NCBI GenBank assembly: GCA_035500455.1
Contig: DATJXG010000410.1
Location: 1 to 17,358, forward strand
Length of the DNA: 17,358 bases
Direction: 5' to 3'
Source: DATJXG01 sp035500455
GTDB lineage: Bacteria; Acidobacteriota; Terriglobia; Terriglobales; Acidobacteriaceae
The notes beneath the pieces are model-generated. The model was not told where the DNA came from. It saw only the letters and a list, made by a program, of their open reading frames with translations, and did no database searches. The position numbers and the translations under genes were made by a program. Within the stretch, counting starts at the first letter, position 1. Every line of letters starts with the position of its first letter. Positions 6,222 through 13,093 of the stretch are shown in pieces.

Positions 6222-7879
6222 AAATCTGGCGCGCGTTCCGCACCATGCTGCGGACGGCGCGCCAGAATCCAGGCTGGGCCATCCGCTTGGTCCTGTTGAG
6301 TCCGCTCTTGGCGCCGCTTTATCTGGTCAAGACATTTCTGCTCATGGTGCTGATGCTGTGCCTCGTCGGCGCCGTTGGGGCCGGCCTTCTCCTCGTCTTG
6401 CATCTCGATCACTCCCCGATCGCCAATGCCTGTTTCCTGATTGTCCTGGCTGTCGTGCTGTTCTTGACTGTGATCTGGGGACTGACCCGACCCCTGCTCA
6501 AACATTTTGGCGACCGGGAAAGCGGCACGCATGGCACGGCGCGTTTTGCCACCGGACAGGAAACCGCGCGACTGGCGCAAAACAAGGCCGGCCTGCTGCT
6601 CGGCCGTGACACCGATTCCGGCAAGCTGCTGCGCTACGCCGGTCCCGCCCATTTGCTCACCATGGCACCGACACGCACCGGTAAGGGGGTGGGCACCATC
6701 ATCCCGAACCTGCTTACCCTCGACCGCGCCGTGATCTGTATCGACCCGAAGGGTGAAAACGCCCGGATCGCTGCCCGCGCCCGCGAGCGTTTCGGGCAGG
6801 TGCATATTCTCGATCCCTTTGCCGTCACCGGGCGGCCCTCCGCCGCGTTCAACCCACTGGCCGGGCTCGATCCGCATAGCCTCGATGTGGCCGAGGAAGC
6901 CGCCAGCCTGGCTGATGCCTTGGTGTATGATGCCCCCGGCGAGGCCGGAGAGGCGCATTGGAATGAGGAGGCCAAGGCCCTCATTGCCGGACTCATCCTC
7001 TTCACGATCGCGGAGGAGCCGGCTGAGGGGCGTTCGCTGGCCACCTTGCGGGATCACCTGACGGCAGCGCCGGACGCCTTCATGGCCCTGCTGGCGCGGA
7101 TGCAGGGCACGATGGCCGCCGGGGGATTGATCGCGCGGGCCGCCAACCGGCATTTGGGCAAGGACCGCCGGGAAGCGGCAGGCGTCCTCTCCGCCGCGCA
7201 GCGCCACACGCATTTCCTCGACAGCCCGCGCATGACCGCAGCGCTCAGTCGCTCGGATTTTGCTTTCGGGGAGCTGAAAGTGCGGGCCGCCACGGTGTTT
7301 CTGGTGCTGCCGCCCGATCGTCTGGGCGCCTACGCCCGCTGGCTGCGGCTGATGGTCACGCAAAGCCTGCAGGACATGGCGCGAAACCCAGCCAGGCCCC
7401 CTGCCCCGGTGCTCTATCTGCTCGATGAGTTCGCCGCCCTCGGCCATCTGGCGCCGGTTGAGCGGGCCATGGGCCTCATGGCCGGTTATGGCGTGCAGCT
7501 CTGGCCCATCCTGCAGGACATCCATCAACTCCGCGCCACCTATGGCCCCCGCGCCGGCACCTTCCTCAGCAATGCCGGCGTCCTGCAGGTTTTTGGCGTC
7601 AACGACCATGACAGCGCCCGCCTGGTCTCCGATCTGCTCGGCCAGGAAACCAAAGTGTTCGAGACCACCAGCCGCGATCCCAATGGGGGCTGGGGTGGGG
7701 ATCGCCTGACCTTTTCCGAGCACCATACCGGCCGGGCGCTGCTCACTCCGGATGAGGTTCGCAACATGGCCCAAAGCAAGCAGCTGCTTTTCCTCGCGGG
7801 GCAAAGGCCAGTCGTTGCCCGGAAGCTGCGGTATTACGCGGACAGGGAGTTCCAAGGGTTGTTCGATGGGACTGGATAG
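6218..7879 (+). CDS. traG: TraG/VirD4-type coupling protein
   Basis: This ATPase hands the relaxase-DNA complex to a type IV secretion channel at the inner membrane. The 553 residues start with two membrane segments (about 24-62 and 70-92), then the nucleotide-binding domain: Walker A PTRTGKGVG (151-159), the conserved VICIDPKGE (172-180), and Walker B VLYLLDEFAALGH (398-410), plus QDIHQLRATYG and a typical TraG C-terminus with LLTPDEVRNM. The GTG start overlaps the stop of the acetyltransferase gene (GTGA), with no strong ribosome site of its own, so translation is probably coupled. It is somewhat short against roughly 600-650 residues for Ti TraG but keeps all motifs. No VirB/Trb genes follow, so a channel must come from elsewhere. 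Confidence 0.92.
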   Translation: MKIWRAFRTMLRTARQNPGWAIRLVLLSPLLAPLYLVKTFLLMVLMLCLVGAVGAGLLLVLHLDHSPIANACFLIVLAVVLFLTVIWGLTRPLLKHFGDRESGTHGTARFATGQETARLAQNKAGLLLGRDTDSGKLLRYAGPAHLLTMAPTRTGKGVGTIIPNLLTLDRAVICIDPKGENARIAARARERFGQVHILDPFAVTGRPSAAFNPLAGLDPHSLDVAEEAASLADALVYDAPGEAGEAHWNEEAKALIAGLILFTIAEEPAEGRSLATLRDHLTAAPDAFMALLARMQGTMAAGGLIARAANRHLGKDRREAAGVLSAAQRHTHFLDSPRMTAALSRSDFAFGELKVRAATVFLVLPPDRLGAYARWLRLMVTQSLQDMARNPARPPAPVLYLLDEFAALGHLAPVERAMGLMAGYGVQLWPILQDIHQLRATYGPRAGTFLSNAGVLQVFGVNDHDSARLVSDLLGQETKVFETTSRDPNGGWGGDRLTFSEHHTGRALLTPDEVRNMAQSKQLLFLAGQRPVVARKLRYYADREFQGLFDGTG

Positions 7880-7935
7880 CTATCGATCTAAAATCATACT
7901 TTAACACTCCCGTGGTAGGAGGGGTTTGTTTCCGA

Positions 7936-8051
7936 CATTGAAGCATCTCCTCCTCATAAGCATTTACGGTGCTTCCGCTTCAATGATGGTTGAGTGTCAG
8001 AGCGAGCGCAGAGCGGGAGCCGCGTAGCGCGGCCCGAAGGGCCGTCTGACA
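7936..8051. other. Hairpin-rich segment between traG and the origin
   Basis: The 512-base stretch between traG (ends 7879) and the VOC gene (ends 8392) begins with dense dyads. CATTGAAGC (7936-7944) pairs with GCTTCAATG (7977-7985), enclosing a nested AAGCA/TGCTT stem (7958-7974). TGTCAGA (7995-8001) pairs with TCTGACA (8045-8051), enclosing two overlapping and so mutually exclusive hairpins, GCCGCG-TAG-CGCGGC (8019-8033) and GGCCC-GAA-GGGCC (8031-8043). A weak terminator-like stem CTCC/GGAG followed by GGGGTTTGTT lies at 7907-7930. This could be a terminator cluster, a primosome or single-strand initiation signal, or a small structured RNA. The pairing is seen; the role is not known. Confidence 0.45.
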
Positions 8052-8074
8052 GGCTCCCTCATCTGCATCAAAAG

Positions 8075-8155
8075 TTATCCACGGCGGAAAATTTCAATTT
8101 CTCTTAAATTCAATTTCAGGCGCTAATTTTGATTATTCATCAATGCATTGAATAC
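8075..8155. other. oriV: DnaA-box-like site and AT-rich unwinding region of oriV
   Basis: TTATCCACG (8075-8083) differs at one base from the DnaA box consensus TTATNCACA. It is followed by about 70 bases of AT-rich DNA with a repeated TTCAATTTC element, directly upstream of the iterons. The order DnaA box, AT-rich segment, iterons, rep is the standard arrangement of theta-replicating iteron plasmids. Confidence 0.6.
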
Positions 8156-8161
8156 CATCAC

Positions 8162-8244
8162 TCAGACCAAACGGGCGGATATACAGGACGAAGTGGGCGG
8201 GCAATTCAGACCAAACGGGCGGCTCATTCAGACCAAACGGGCGG
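8162..8244 (+). repeat. oriV: oriV iterons, 22-bp phased
   Basis: TCAGACCAAACGGGCGG occurs exactly at 8162-8178, 8206-8222 and 8228-8244. A degenerate copy ending GTGGGCGG sits at 8184-8200. Starts are spaced by 22 bases (8162, 8184, 8206, 8228), so Rep monomers would sit on the same face of the helix, two turns apart. The later copies are preceded by ATT. This is the likely Rep-binding array. Confidence 0.85.
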
Positions 8245-8391
8245 AGTGCGACTCGACCGTTTTTTTGGCAACTGCCAGTAGTAAAATGAAGCTTCAACGA
8301 CCGGTTTTCCGTTCCATTTGGCACCTAAAAAGGCTCCAAAACACCTTTTTCGGGCTTGCGGGACTCCATCCCGTAGCTCTCAAAAATCAAT

Positions 8392-8408
8392 TCAGACCAA
8401 ACGGGCGG
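8392..8408 (+). repeat. Isolated fourth exact iteron, overlapping the end of the VOC gene
   Basis: A further exact TCAGACCAAACGGGCGG lies 164 bases after the third copy and out of the 22-bp phase. It contains the stop codon and last codons of the minus-strand VOC gene. It may be a separate Rep site or a remnant of recombination between iterons. Confidence 0.75.
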
Positions 8409-8832
8409 GTTTGGCAGGTCGTTCGCCTAAATCTTCCGCCAATCTCAACAAATAACCATCCGGGTCCATCACCACGAACTGGCGCTGGCCATTCTCGATC
8501 TCGTCGCTGCGGTACCAAGCCTCTTCTGGTTCCATAAATAGCGGCCAGCTCACAATCGCCAAACGATCCAAAATTGGCTGAAGCGCGGGAACCTCGATCT
8601 GAAAATTAACCCCACGTCCTAGTGGTGCCTCAAGTGGCCCTGCCACCCATTGCTGTATTGAGGGGTTTCGCTGTTCCAGCATGATCTGGGCACCGCCCAG
8701 GTCCAGGTAAGCAAATTGATCCTCTGGCCGATCATACGCCACAGAAAAGCCGATCAAATCCCGCCAGAAGCTGAGACTTTTCGCTAAATCTACAACGAGA
8801 AGCTCTGGTACAAGTTGCGCCCAATTTTCCAT
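8392..8832 (-). CDS. VOC-family protein (glyoxalase/bleomycin-resistance type)
   Basis: This 146-residue protein has the beta-alpha-beta VOC fold pattern and closely resembles bleomycin-binding proteins: ENWAQLVPELLVVDLAKSL, then FWRDLIGFSVAYDRPEDQFAYLDLGGAQIMLEQR, and near the end RQFVVMDPDGYLLRLAEDLGERP. Such proteins bind drugs of the bleomycin group or act on glutathione adducts; the substrate cannot be read here. ATG 8832 is chosen because GGAGG lies about five bases upstream; the frame continues upstream to 9057 but only as antisense of rep. It is divergent from rep and its 3' end runs into an iteron, so it sits inside the origin region. It is probably cargo carried by the replicon. Confidence 0.82.
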   Translation of the reverse strand: MENWAQLVPELLVVDLAKSLSFWRDLIGFSVAYDRPEDQFAYLDLGGAQIMLEQRNPSIQQWVAGPLEAPLGRGVNFQIEVPALQPILDRLAIVSWPLFMEPEEAWYRSDEIENGQRQFVVMDPDGYLLRLAEDLGERPAKPARLV

Positions 8833-8872
8833 TCTACCTCCACCCTTGCGGCAAAAATTACTATTTGAATTT

Positions 8873-8886
8873 AATTCAGACCAGAC
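8873..8886 (+). promoter_or_regulatory. Partial iteron upstream of rep, possible autoregulatory site
   Basis: AATTCAGACCAGAC matches the first 14 bases of the iteron context (AATTCAGACCAAAC) with one change. It lies 36 bases before the rep ATG and 40 bases upstream of the divergent VOC start. Rep proteins of iteron plasmids often repress their own promoter through such half-sites. Confidence 0.45.
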
Positions 8887-8922
8887 TTGATTTTCGGTCC
8901 TGCTCCAGAATAGCATCCCGGA

Positions 8923-9750
8923 ATGAGCCTTACCCTTTCGCAAAAGACCAATGCGGCGGGCTTTCCAAAGCCCAGCGAGCTCATTGAGATCACTGGCGCC
9001 CATCAGCTTGAGGCGTCCGACCGGGCTATCCAAAACATGCTGTTTCAGCACGCCCATGACAGCGGCCGCATGAGCAATCCGGACGCCGAATGGGAGATCA
9101 CCTTCGCCGAGATACGGCGCCCCCTATCCAAGCATGAAAGCAATGACCGGGTTAGGGCCAGCCTCGACAAGCTCATGAGTATCCAGGTCGTGGTCCATTA
9201 CCTCAATGCCCGCGGCGAGCCGCGCACGATGAAAACCCACCTTCTGGAGTTCACCGACACGGATGACCGGGACGGGGATAACGCAACAGTCTTGTTTGGG
9301 ATTCCAAAAAAACTTAGGACTGCCCTAGCACGATCCAATCGGTGGGGCCGGGTCCGGTGCGAGGTCACATATGCGATGACCAGCAAATACGCCATCTCGC
9401 TTTATGAGATGGTCTGCCTCAGAATCAACATGCACACCTGCATCGAGCATTTTACCATCGAGCGCTTCCGGGAGCTGATGGGGGTTCCTCCTAACGCGTA
9501 CGCAGATGGTCAAGATTTCCGGCGTAAGGTAATTGAACCGGCTGTTCTGGAAGTAAACAAACTATCGGATATGCACGTCGATATCGAACTGAAGCGCAAA
9601 CATGCTCGGGCACCTGTTCACGAAGTCGTTGTCGTTTGGCGCAAGCAGGAAGGCGAGGAGTTCCGGGCCTCGATGCAGGAGCGGGACCGTAGCAAGGTCG
9701 GACGAAAAGCGCGGCTGCGCGGAAAAATAGAAGCGATTACAGTTGCTTGA
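8923..9750 (+). CDS. rep: Plasmid replication initiator, Rep_3 (RepB) family
   Basis: This 275-residue protein is expected to bind the iterons at 8162-8244 and open the origin. Its layout is that of Rep_3 initiators (PF01051), two winged helices: an N-terminal domain with ASDRAIQNMLFQHAHDSG and LSKHESNDRVRASLDKLMSIQV, then MTSKYAISLYEMVCLRIN, FTIERFRELMGVP and FRRKVIEPAVLEVNKLSDM in the second. The last 30 residues are very basic. ATG 8923 has only a weak upstream CCGGA. A partial iteron lies in its promoter, suggesting self-repression. It is about the usual length and intact. Confidence 0.88.
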   Translation: MSLTLSQKTNAAGFPKPSELIEITGAHQLEASDRAIQNMLFQHAHDSGRMSNPDAEWEITFAEIRRPLSKHESNDRVRASLDKLMSIQVVVHYLNARGEPRTMKTHLLEFTDTDDRDGDNATVLFGIPKKLRTALARSNRWGRVRCEVTYAMTSKYAISLYEMVCLRINMHTCIEHFTIERFRELMGVPPNAYADGQDFRRKVIEPAVLEVNKLSDMHVDIELKRKHARAPVHEVVVVWRKQEGEEFRASMQERDRSKVGRKARLRGKIEAITVA

Positions 9751-9819
9751 ATTTCATATTTTTATATATGTGAATGTACGAAAATTTCTCTTGCACCGTC
9801 GTTCCGACGAAACAGTATC

Positions 9820-10206
9820 ATGACCAGAGAAGAAGAGAGCATTATCTCGTCCATCCAGGCCGTCCTAACTCCAGAGTTGATACCTAAAAATTTTGGCGGA
9901 CGACCAGACAATCCGATGTTTGGCCACTGTTACGGTGCGGCCGAAGCGCTGTACCACCTCCTTGGTGGAAATGAGCATGGCTATAAGGCTCAACGGGCTG
10001 TTGATGATGACGGAATCAGCCATTGGTGGGTACTATCCCCGACACAAGAGATACTTGACCCTACGGCAGCTCAATACACTTCCTTTGGTAAAAGGCCGCC
10101 CTACGACAAAGGACGCGGTGCTTCATTTCGAATTCTTTCAAAAAGAGCAGATATCATCATCAGTCGGGTGAAGCAGAAATTTAATGGAACGACGCCACAA
10201 GAATGA
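9820..10206 (+). CDS. Hypothetical protein with possible Cys-His-Asp triad
   Basis: I do not recognise this 128-residue protein by name. It contains GHCYGAAEALYHLLGG (Cys37), GISHWWVL (His68) and EILDPTAAQY (Asp80) in the order and spacing of papain-like or transglutaminase-like cysteine enzymes, where a buried Cys helix is followed by His and Asp on adjacent strands. That would make it a small peptidase or amidase-like protein; this is inference from three motifs. No signal peptide is seen, so it would be cytoplasmic. It follows rep by 69 bases of AT-rich DNA with no clear ribosome site before ATG 9820. The C-terminus is basic. It converges on the partition operon. Confidence 0.6.
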   Translation: MTREEESIISSIQAVLTPELIPKNFGGRPDNPMFGHCYGAAEALYHLLGGNEHGYKAQRAVDDDGISHWWVLSPTQEILDPTAAQYTSFGKRPPYDKGRGASFRILSKRADIIISRVKQKFNGTTPQE

Positions 10207-10252
10207 AAGCACCGTTCAATCGAATGTCGCATTTCTGAAAATCCAAATATGT

Positions 10253-10268
10253 GAAAATTTACATTTTC
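10253..10268. terminator. Weak AT-rich hairpin between converging genes
   Basis: GAAAAT-TTAC-ATTTTC (10253-10268), with partial extension to the flanking TAT/ATA, lies between the stop of the gene ending at 10206 and the converging partition gene ending at 10278. The stem is AT-only apart from one pair, so this is a weak candidate, possibly bidirectional. Confidence 0.3.
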
Positions 10269-10277
10269 ATATATACG

Positions 10278-10580
10278 TTAAGCCTTCAACCAACCCTCTA
10301 GTAATTCCTGCAAAACATCCGACAAGTCCCGGCCAGCATCCTCAGCTTGTAGCCGCGCCGCCGCCGCTCGCTGGGTCTGTCTCTTCAGAAAATGAGAATA
10401 GAGCTTCCATTCGGGGTTGCTGCGCTTACCTGTCGCCGGGCGGCCGCGCGCCCTACCCTCCTCTGGCAGCATGGGCGCTACAATTTGGTGGGGGGCTTCT
10501 GCTACCGGCTCCACGGCCTCCGGCTCTGCCTGGTGGCGGTGTAAATCGGCCAGCGCTGCAAATTTCCGTTTTTCAGCCAT
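10278..10580 (-). CDS. Ribbon-helix-helix partition partner of ParA
   Basis: This 100-residue protein has an N-terminal disordered, Pro/Ala/Glu-rich half and a C-terminal strand-helix-helix: WKLYSHFLKRQT (strand), QRAAAARLQAEDAG (helix), then DLSDVLQELLEGWLK (helix). This is the pattern of RHH DNA-binding proteins such as ParG-type centromere binders, which pair with small ParA/ParF ATPases. Its ATG (10578-10580) overlaps the parA stop (10573-10575) as ATGGCTGA, so the two are translationally coupled. It probably binds the repeated motif at 11213-11270 and stimulates ParA through its flexible N-terminus. The RHH call is from residue pattern. Confidence 0.7.
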   Translation of the reverse strand: MAEKRKFAALADLHRHQAEPEAVEPVAEAPHQIVAPMLPEEGRARGRPATGKRSNPEWKLYSHFLKRQTQRAAAARLQAEDAGRDLSDVLQELLEGWLKA

Positions 10581-11181
10581 TTTCGATTTCCTTCCCGGCA
10601 GCCTCATAAGCATCCCAGGCTCGCCCGGCGTTCCGGTCATCCTTCACTCCATAAACGGGTACGCCTTCGGCGGCGGCCTTTTCGAAGGCCGCCAGACGGG
10701 GAATCTCAGCGCCGAACACGGGGATACCCTCCGCATTGAGCATATCCCGGAGCTGCTGCCCCTCGGTGCGAGGTTTTGGGGGGACCATGGTCAGCAACAC
10801 ACGGTGGGTCTTATTGCCAAGGCTGCGTAATTTGGCGAGCGTATGCGTCAGACCATCCGTGGCCACACTCTCCGGCACGGCGGGAATCACGAGTAAATCG
10901 CAATTGCTGGCCAGGTCTTTGAAATCGTCGTCAGTCGGGTTGCCCTCGGTGTCGATAATAATGTGCTTATAGTCGCGAATATGGCTGACCATTTGCGCGT
11001 GGGTCACGACTTTGAAGGGAAGCCCCTGATCTCCGCCGCGCTGGCTCCATTTGGTTGCGCTCCGGATGGCGTCTCCATCAACCAAGAGGGTCGGGGCAAA
11101 TCGCTGCAAATACGCGGCCAAATGTATCGCCGTCGTTGTTTTCCCAACGCCGCCTTTGTAACTCGTCACGGTGATTATCAT
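10573..11181 (-). CDS. parA: ParA-family partition ATPase
   Basis: This 202-residue Walker-type ATPase moves plasmid copies to daughter cells. Deviant Walker A KGGVGKTT lies at residues 9-16 with the signature lysine (Lys9), followed by LLVDGDAIRSATKW (Walker A' region) and HIIIDTEGNPTDDD (Walker B/switch), then LVIPAVPESVATDGL. The size and absence of an N-terminal HTH place it with the short ParA/ParF (type Ib) group, which leaves repression to the partner protein. ATG 11181 is preceded by AGGTGA six bases upstream. Its promoter region holds three copies of a 12-bp motif. Confidence 0.9.
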   Translation of the reverse strand: MIITVTSYKGGVGKTTTAIHLAAYLQRFAPTLLVDGDAIRSATKWSQRGGDQGLPFKVVTHAQMVSHIRDYKHIIIDTEGNPTDDDFKDLASNCDLLVIPAVPESVATDGLTHTLAKLRSLGNKTHRVLLTMVPPKPRTEGQQLRDMLNAEGIPVFGAEIPRLAAFEKAAAEGVPVYGVKDDRNAGRAWDAYEAAGKEIENG

Positions 11182-11212
11182 ATATTCACCTATTCAAAAA
11201 TCCGGAATTTTA

Positions 11213-11270
11213 CATAGACAAATATATACATTTCTGGCATTTTGTCTATGCGAATTTTCACACAGACAAA
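11213..11270. promoter_or_regulatory. Candidate parS/operator: three copies of CAYAGACAAAAT
   Basis: CATAGACAAA occurs at 11213-11222, its exact reverse complement TTTGTCTATG at 11241-11250, and CACAGACAAA at 11261-11270. The last two extend to ...AAAAT. The copies lie in the 100-base gap between divergent parA and the gene at 11282. In type Ib systems the RHH partner binds such repeats both as operator and centromere. Confidence 0.65.
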
Positions 11271-11281
11271 ATTGCGGAAAT

Positions 11282-11926
11282 ATGGGCGTTCAAATCTACC
11301 TGCTGGACCGGAGAACGGTAACGCTGATTGTCGGTGACTTGGCACAGGAAATCGGCGCGCTGCGGCGTTCTTGGAAGGTCACGGAAATGGATGATGAACG
11401 CGCGAAAGAAATGGAGGCCGCAAAGAGCCAGCTCCAGGATAAGGCTGCGCCGCTAGCAGCTATGGTTGCGGACGTGACCGAGCTGCCTTTGGCGGCCGAC
11501 GGCAGGCTAGTTGCCGCTCATCCCGTCCTGGGCTGGGATGCTGACCGCTTCTCGGTTACTGATCTCGGATGGGATTATCTGCCGGTCCTTGGCTATGCGG
11601 TCCACAGCAGCACGGCAGCGGGATACGTTCTCCACGAAGAAGGGGAGGGGGGACTGTCTCCCATTACTCGAAGCCGGGCGCTCGAATTGGAAATACAGGA
11701 CCAGGCGGGGCAGCTCCGGCGGCTGGGGCAGCCGTTAATCGCCGAATGCCTCTCCGTCCGCCCATATATCGCGGGATACATGCAAGCGAACTGTGTCCTG
11801 AGCGACGGGCGAACCGCCGAAATTCTAACCCGCGTTCAGGGGCAGCAACTGCCCGGAACAGGATGGTATACCGGCAAACGCCCCAGTGAAGTGTCTCATT
11901 ATCCGGAAGCCACGAGCGATGTGTGA
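11282..11926 (+). CDS. Hypothetical protein divergent from parA
   Basis: I do not recognise this 214-residue protein. The frame reaches back to 11171, but ATG 11282 has GCGGA just upstream and avoids running through the parA operator repeats, so it is preferred. It has a possible short coiled coil (MDDERAKEMEAAKSQLQDKAA, about residues 39-60), a middle part rich in Gly/Leu/Trp/Asp (LGWDADRFSVTDLGWDYLPVLGYAV), and a final stretch with QLPGTGWYTGKRP. No membrane segment or enzyme motif is clear. It shares the parA promoter region, so it may be co-regulated with partition. A hairpin follows its stop. Confidence 0.5.
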   Translation: MGVQIYLLDRRTVTLIVGDLAQEIGALRRSWKVTEMDDERAKEMEAAKSQLQDKAAPLAAMVADVTELPLAADGRLVAAHPVLGWDADRFSVTDLGWDYLPVLGYAVHSSTAAGYVLHEEGEGGLSPITRSRALELEIQDQAGQLRRLGQPLIAECLSVRPYIAGYMQANCVLSDGRTAEILTRVQGQQLPGTGWYTGKRPSEVSHYPEATSDV

Positions 11927-11927
11927 A

Positions 11928-11949
11928 GAGGGCAGGGGGCCACGCCCTC
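11928..11949 (+). terminator. GC-rich hairpin right after the stop codon
   Basis: GAGGGC (11928-11933) pairs perfectly with GCCCTC (11944-11949) around a ten-base loop, starting one base after the TGA at 11924-11926. No T-run follows, so termination strength is uncertain. The remaining 115 bases before the methyltransferase gene hold its promoter, which I cannot place with confidence. Confidence 0.35.
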
Positions 11950-12064
11950 ATTCGAACAAAATAGCAACTTGTACGCTTAGCCGGGAGACGAATCGGGCGG
12001 ATTCTGTTAAGATTCACCGAATATTATCAGCAAGACCAACATCTAACAGCCTGACGGGGTACAT

Positions 12065-13030
12065 ATGCTAAGTTCTGTTGAGATGTGCGCCGGAGCTGGT
12101 GGTCAAGCGCTCGGGCTGGAAAAAGCTGGTTTCGGGCATGAGGCCCTCGTAGAAATCGAGAACGATTACTGCAAAACGCTGCGCTCCAACCGGCCCCAAT
12201 GGAATGTCCTGGACCGTAGCCTCGTTGATTTCGACGCCCGCCCCTATAAAGGCATTGACCTGCTCGCGGGCGGACTGCCCTGCCCGCCATTTTCGGTCGC
12301 CGGAAAGCAGCTTGGTGAGAAAGATGAGCGTAATCTATTCCCCGAAGCCTTGCGCCTGGTCGATGAATGCCGGCCGAGGGCCATAATGATCGAAAATGTG
12401 CGTGGCTTTCTAGGAGCTGTTTTCGAAGATTACCGAGGCCTTCTCAAAAGCCAGCTTAAAAAACTCGGCTACGAAGCCGAGTGGCGGCTGCTTAATGCCT
12501 CCGAATTTGGCGTTCCCCAACTCCGGCCTCGGGTGGTTATCGTCGCCATAAAGAAGGAGCTCGCCGGGGATTTTGAATGGCCGGCCGTTGCCGCTCATAA
12601 TCCGCAAACCGTCGGTGAGACGCTCTACGATCTGATGGCTGCCAATGGATGGAGAGGGGCAAAGGCTTGGAAAGAGCGGGCCAACGAAATTGCCCCCACC
12701 ATCGTCGGCGGCTCCAAGAAGCATGGCGGCCCTGATTTGGGGCCGACACGCGCACGGCAGGCCTGGGCTACATTGGGCGTAAATGGCCTCTCAATCGGAG
12801 AAACTGCCCCCGAACGGGATTTCGTTGGCATGCCGCGTCTCACCATACGAATGGTTGCCCGGCTCCAAGGCTTCCCGGACGGCTGGCAATTTGCGGGCAA
12901 AAAAACAATCGCATACCGGCAAGTTGGCAATGCTTTTCCACCCCCCGTAGCGGAAGCTGTCGCTCTTCAGCTCAAGAAAACCCTGAGCATCTCCCGGAGT
13001 GTAAACATACGGCGCCTCAAACGAGCCTAA
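12065..13030 (+). CDS. C5-cytosine DNA methyltransferase, predicted GCCGGC modification
   Basis: It would transfer methyl from S-adenosylmethionine to C5 of cytosine. The 321 residues carry all core motifs in order: I (EMCAGAGGQALGLEKAGF, 6-23), IV with catalytic Cys73 (LPCPPFS), VI (IENVRGF, 109-115), VIII (QLRPRVVIV, 152-160), then a short target-recognition region (about 170-255, including APTIVGGSKKHGGPDLGPTR) and IX/X (RLQGFPDGW, YRQVGNAFPPPVA). The next gene is a NaeI-type nuclease, so its site is inferred to be GCCGGC; motifs alone do not prove this. ATG 12065 follows an ACGGGG sequence. Base composition is less GC-rich than the transfer genes. It is intact and heads the RM-Vsr operon. 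Confidence 0.93.
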   Translation: MLSSVEMCAGAGGQALGLEKAGFGHEALVEIENDYCKTLRSNRPQWNVLDRSLVDFDARPYKGIDLLAGGLPCPPFSVAGKQLGEKDERNLFPEALRLVDECRPRAIMIENVRGFLGAVFEDYRGLLKSQLKKLGYEAEWRLLNASEFGVPQLRPRVVIVAIKKELAGDFEWPAVAAHNPQTVGETLYDLMAANGWRGAKAWKERANEIAPTIVGGSKKHGGPDLGPTRARQAWATLGVNGLSIGETAPERDFVGMPRLTIRMVARLQGFPDGWQFAGKKTIAYRQVGNAFPPPVAEAVALQLKKTLSISRSVNIRRLKRA

Positions 13031-13034
13031 AAAA

Positions 13035-13063
13035 GCCGGCCAAATCAACACTTTAGAGCCGGC
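13035..13063. promoter_or_regulatory. Two GCCGGC sites in the methyltransferase-endonuclease gap
   Basis: GCCGGC, the NaeI recognition sequence, occurs at 13035-13040 and 13058-13063, with 17 bases between, inside the 45-63 base gap before the endonuclease gene. The two could also pair as a stem. Methylation of sites in this position could tune endonuclease expression, and NaeI-type enzymes need two sites. Both ideas are inference. Confidence 0.5.
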
Positions 13064-13093
13064 AAACTCAGGTGCGTGTGCAACAATCGGCCT

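Noticed and set aside
6149..7855. Minus-strand frame of 568 codons opposite traG
   Set aside because: It is a compositional shadow; traG on the plus strand has Walker motifs and membrane segments.
8161..8408. CRISPR-like array
   Set aside because: The repeats are 17 bases with 5-base gaps, too short and too regularly phased; they are iterons next to rep.
8148..8537. Plus-strand frame through the iterons with repeated QTKRA-like peptides
   Set aside because: The repeats are the iterons read as codons; the DNA has all the marks of an origin.
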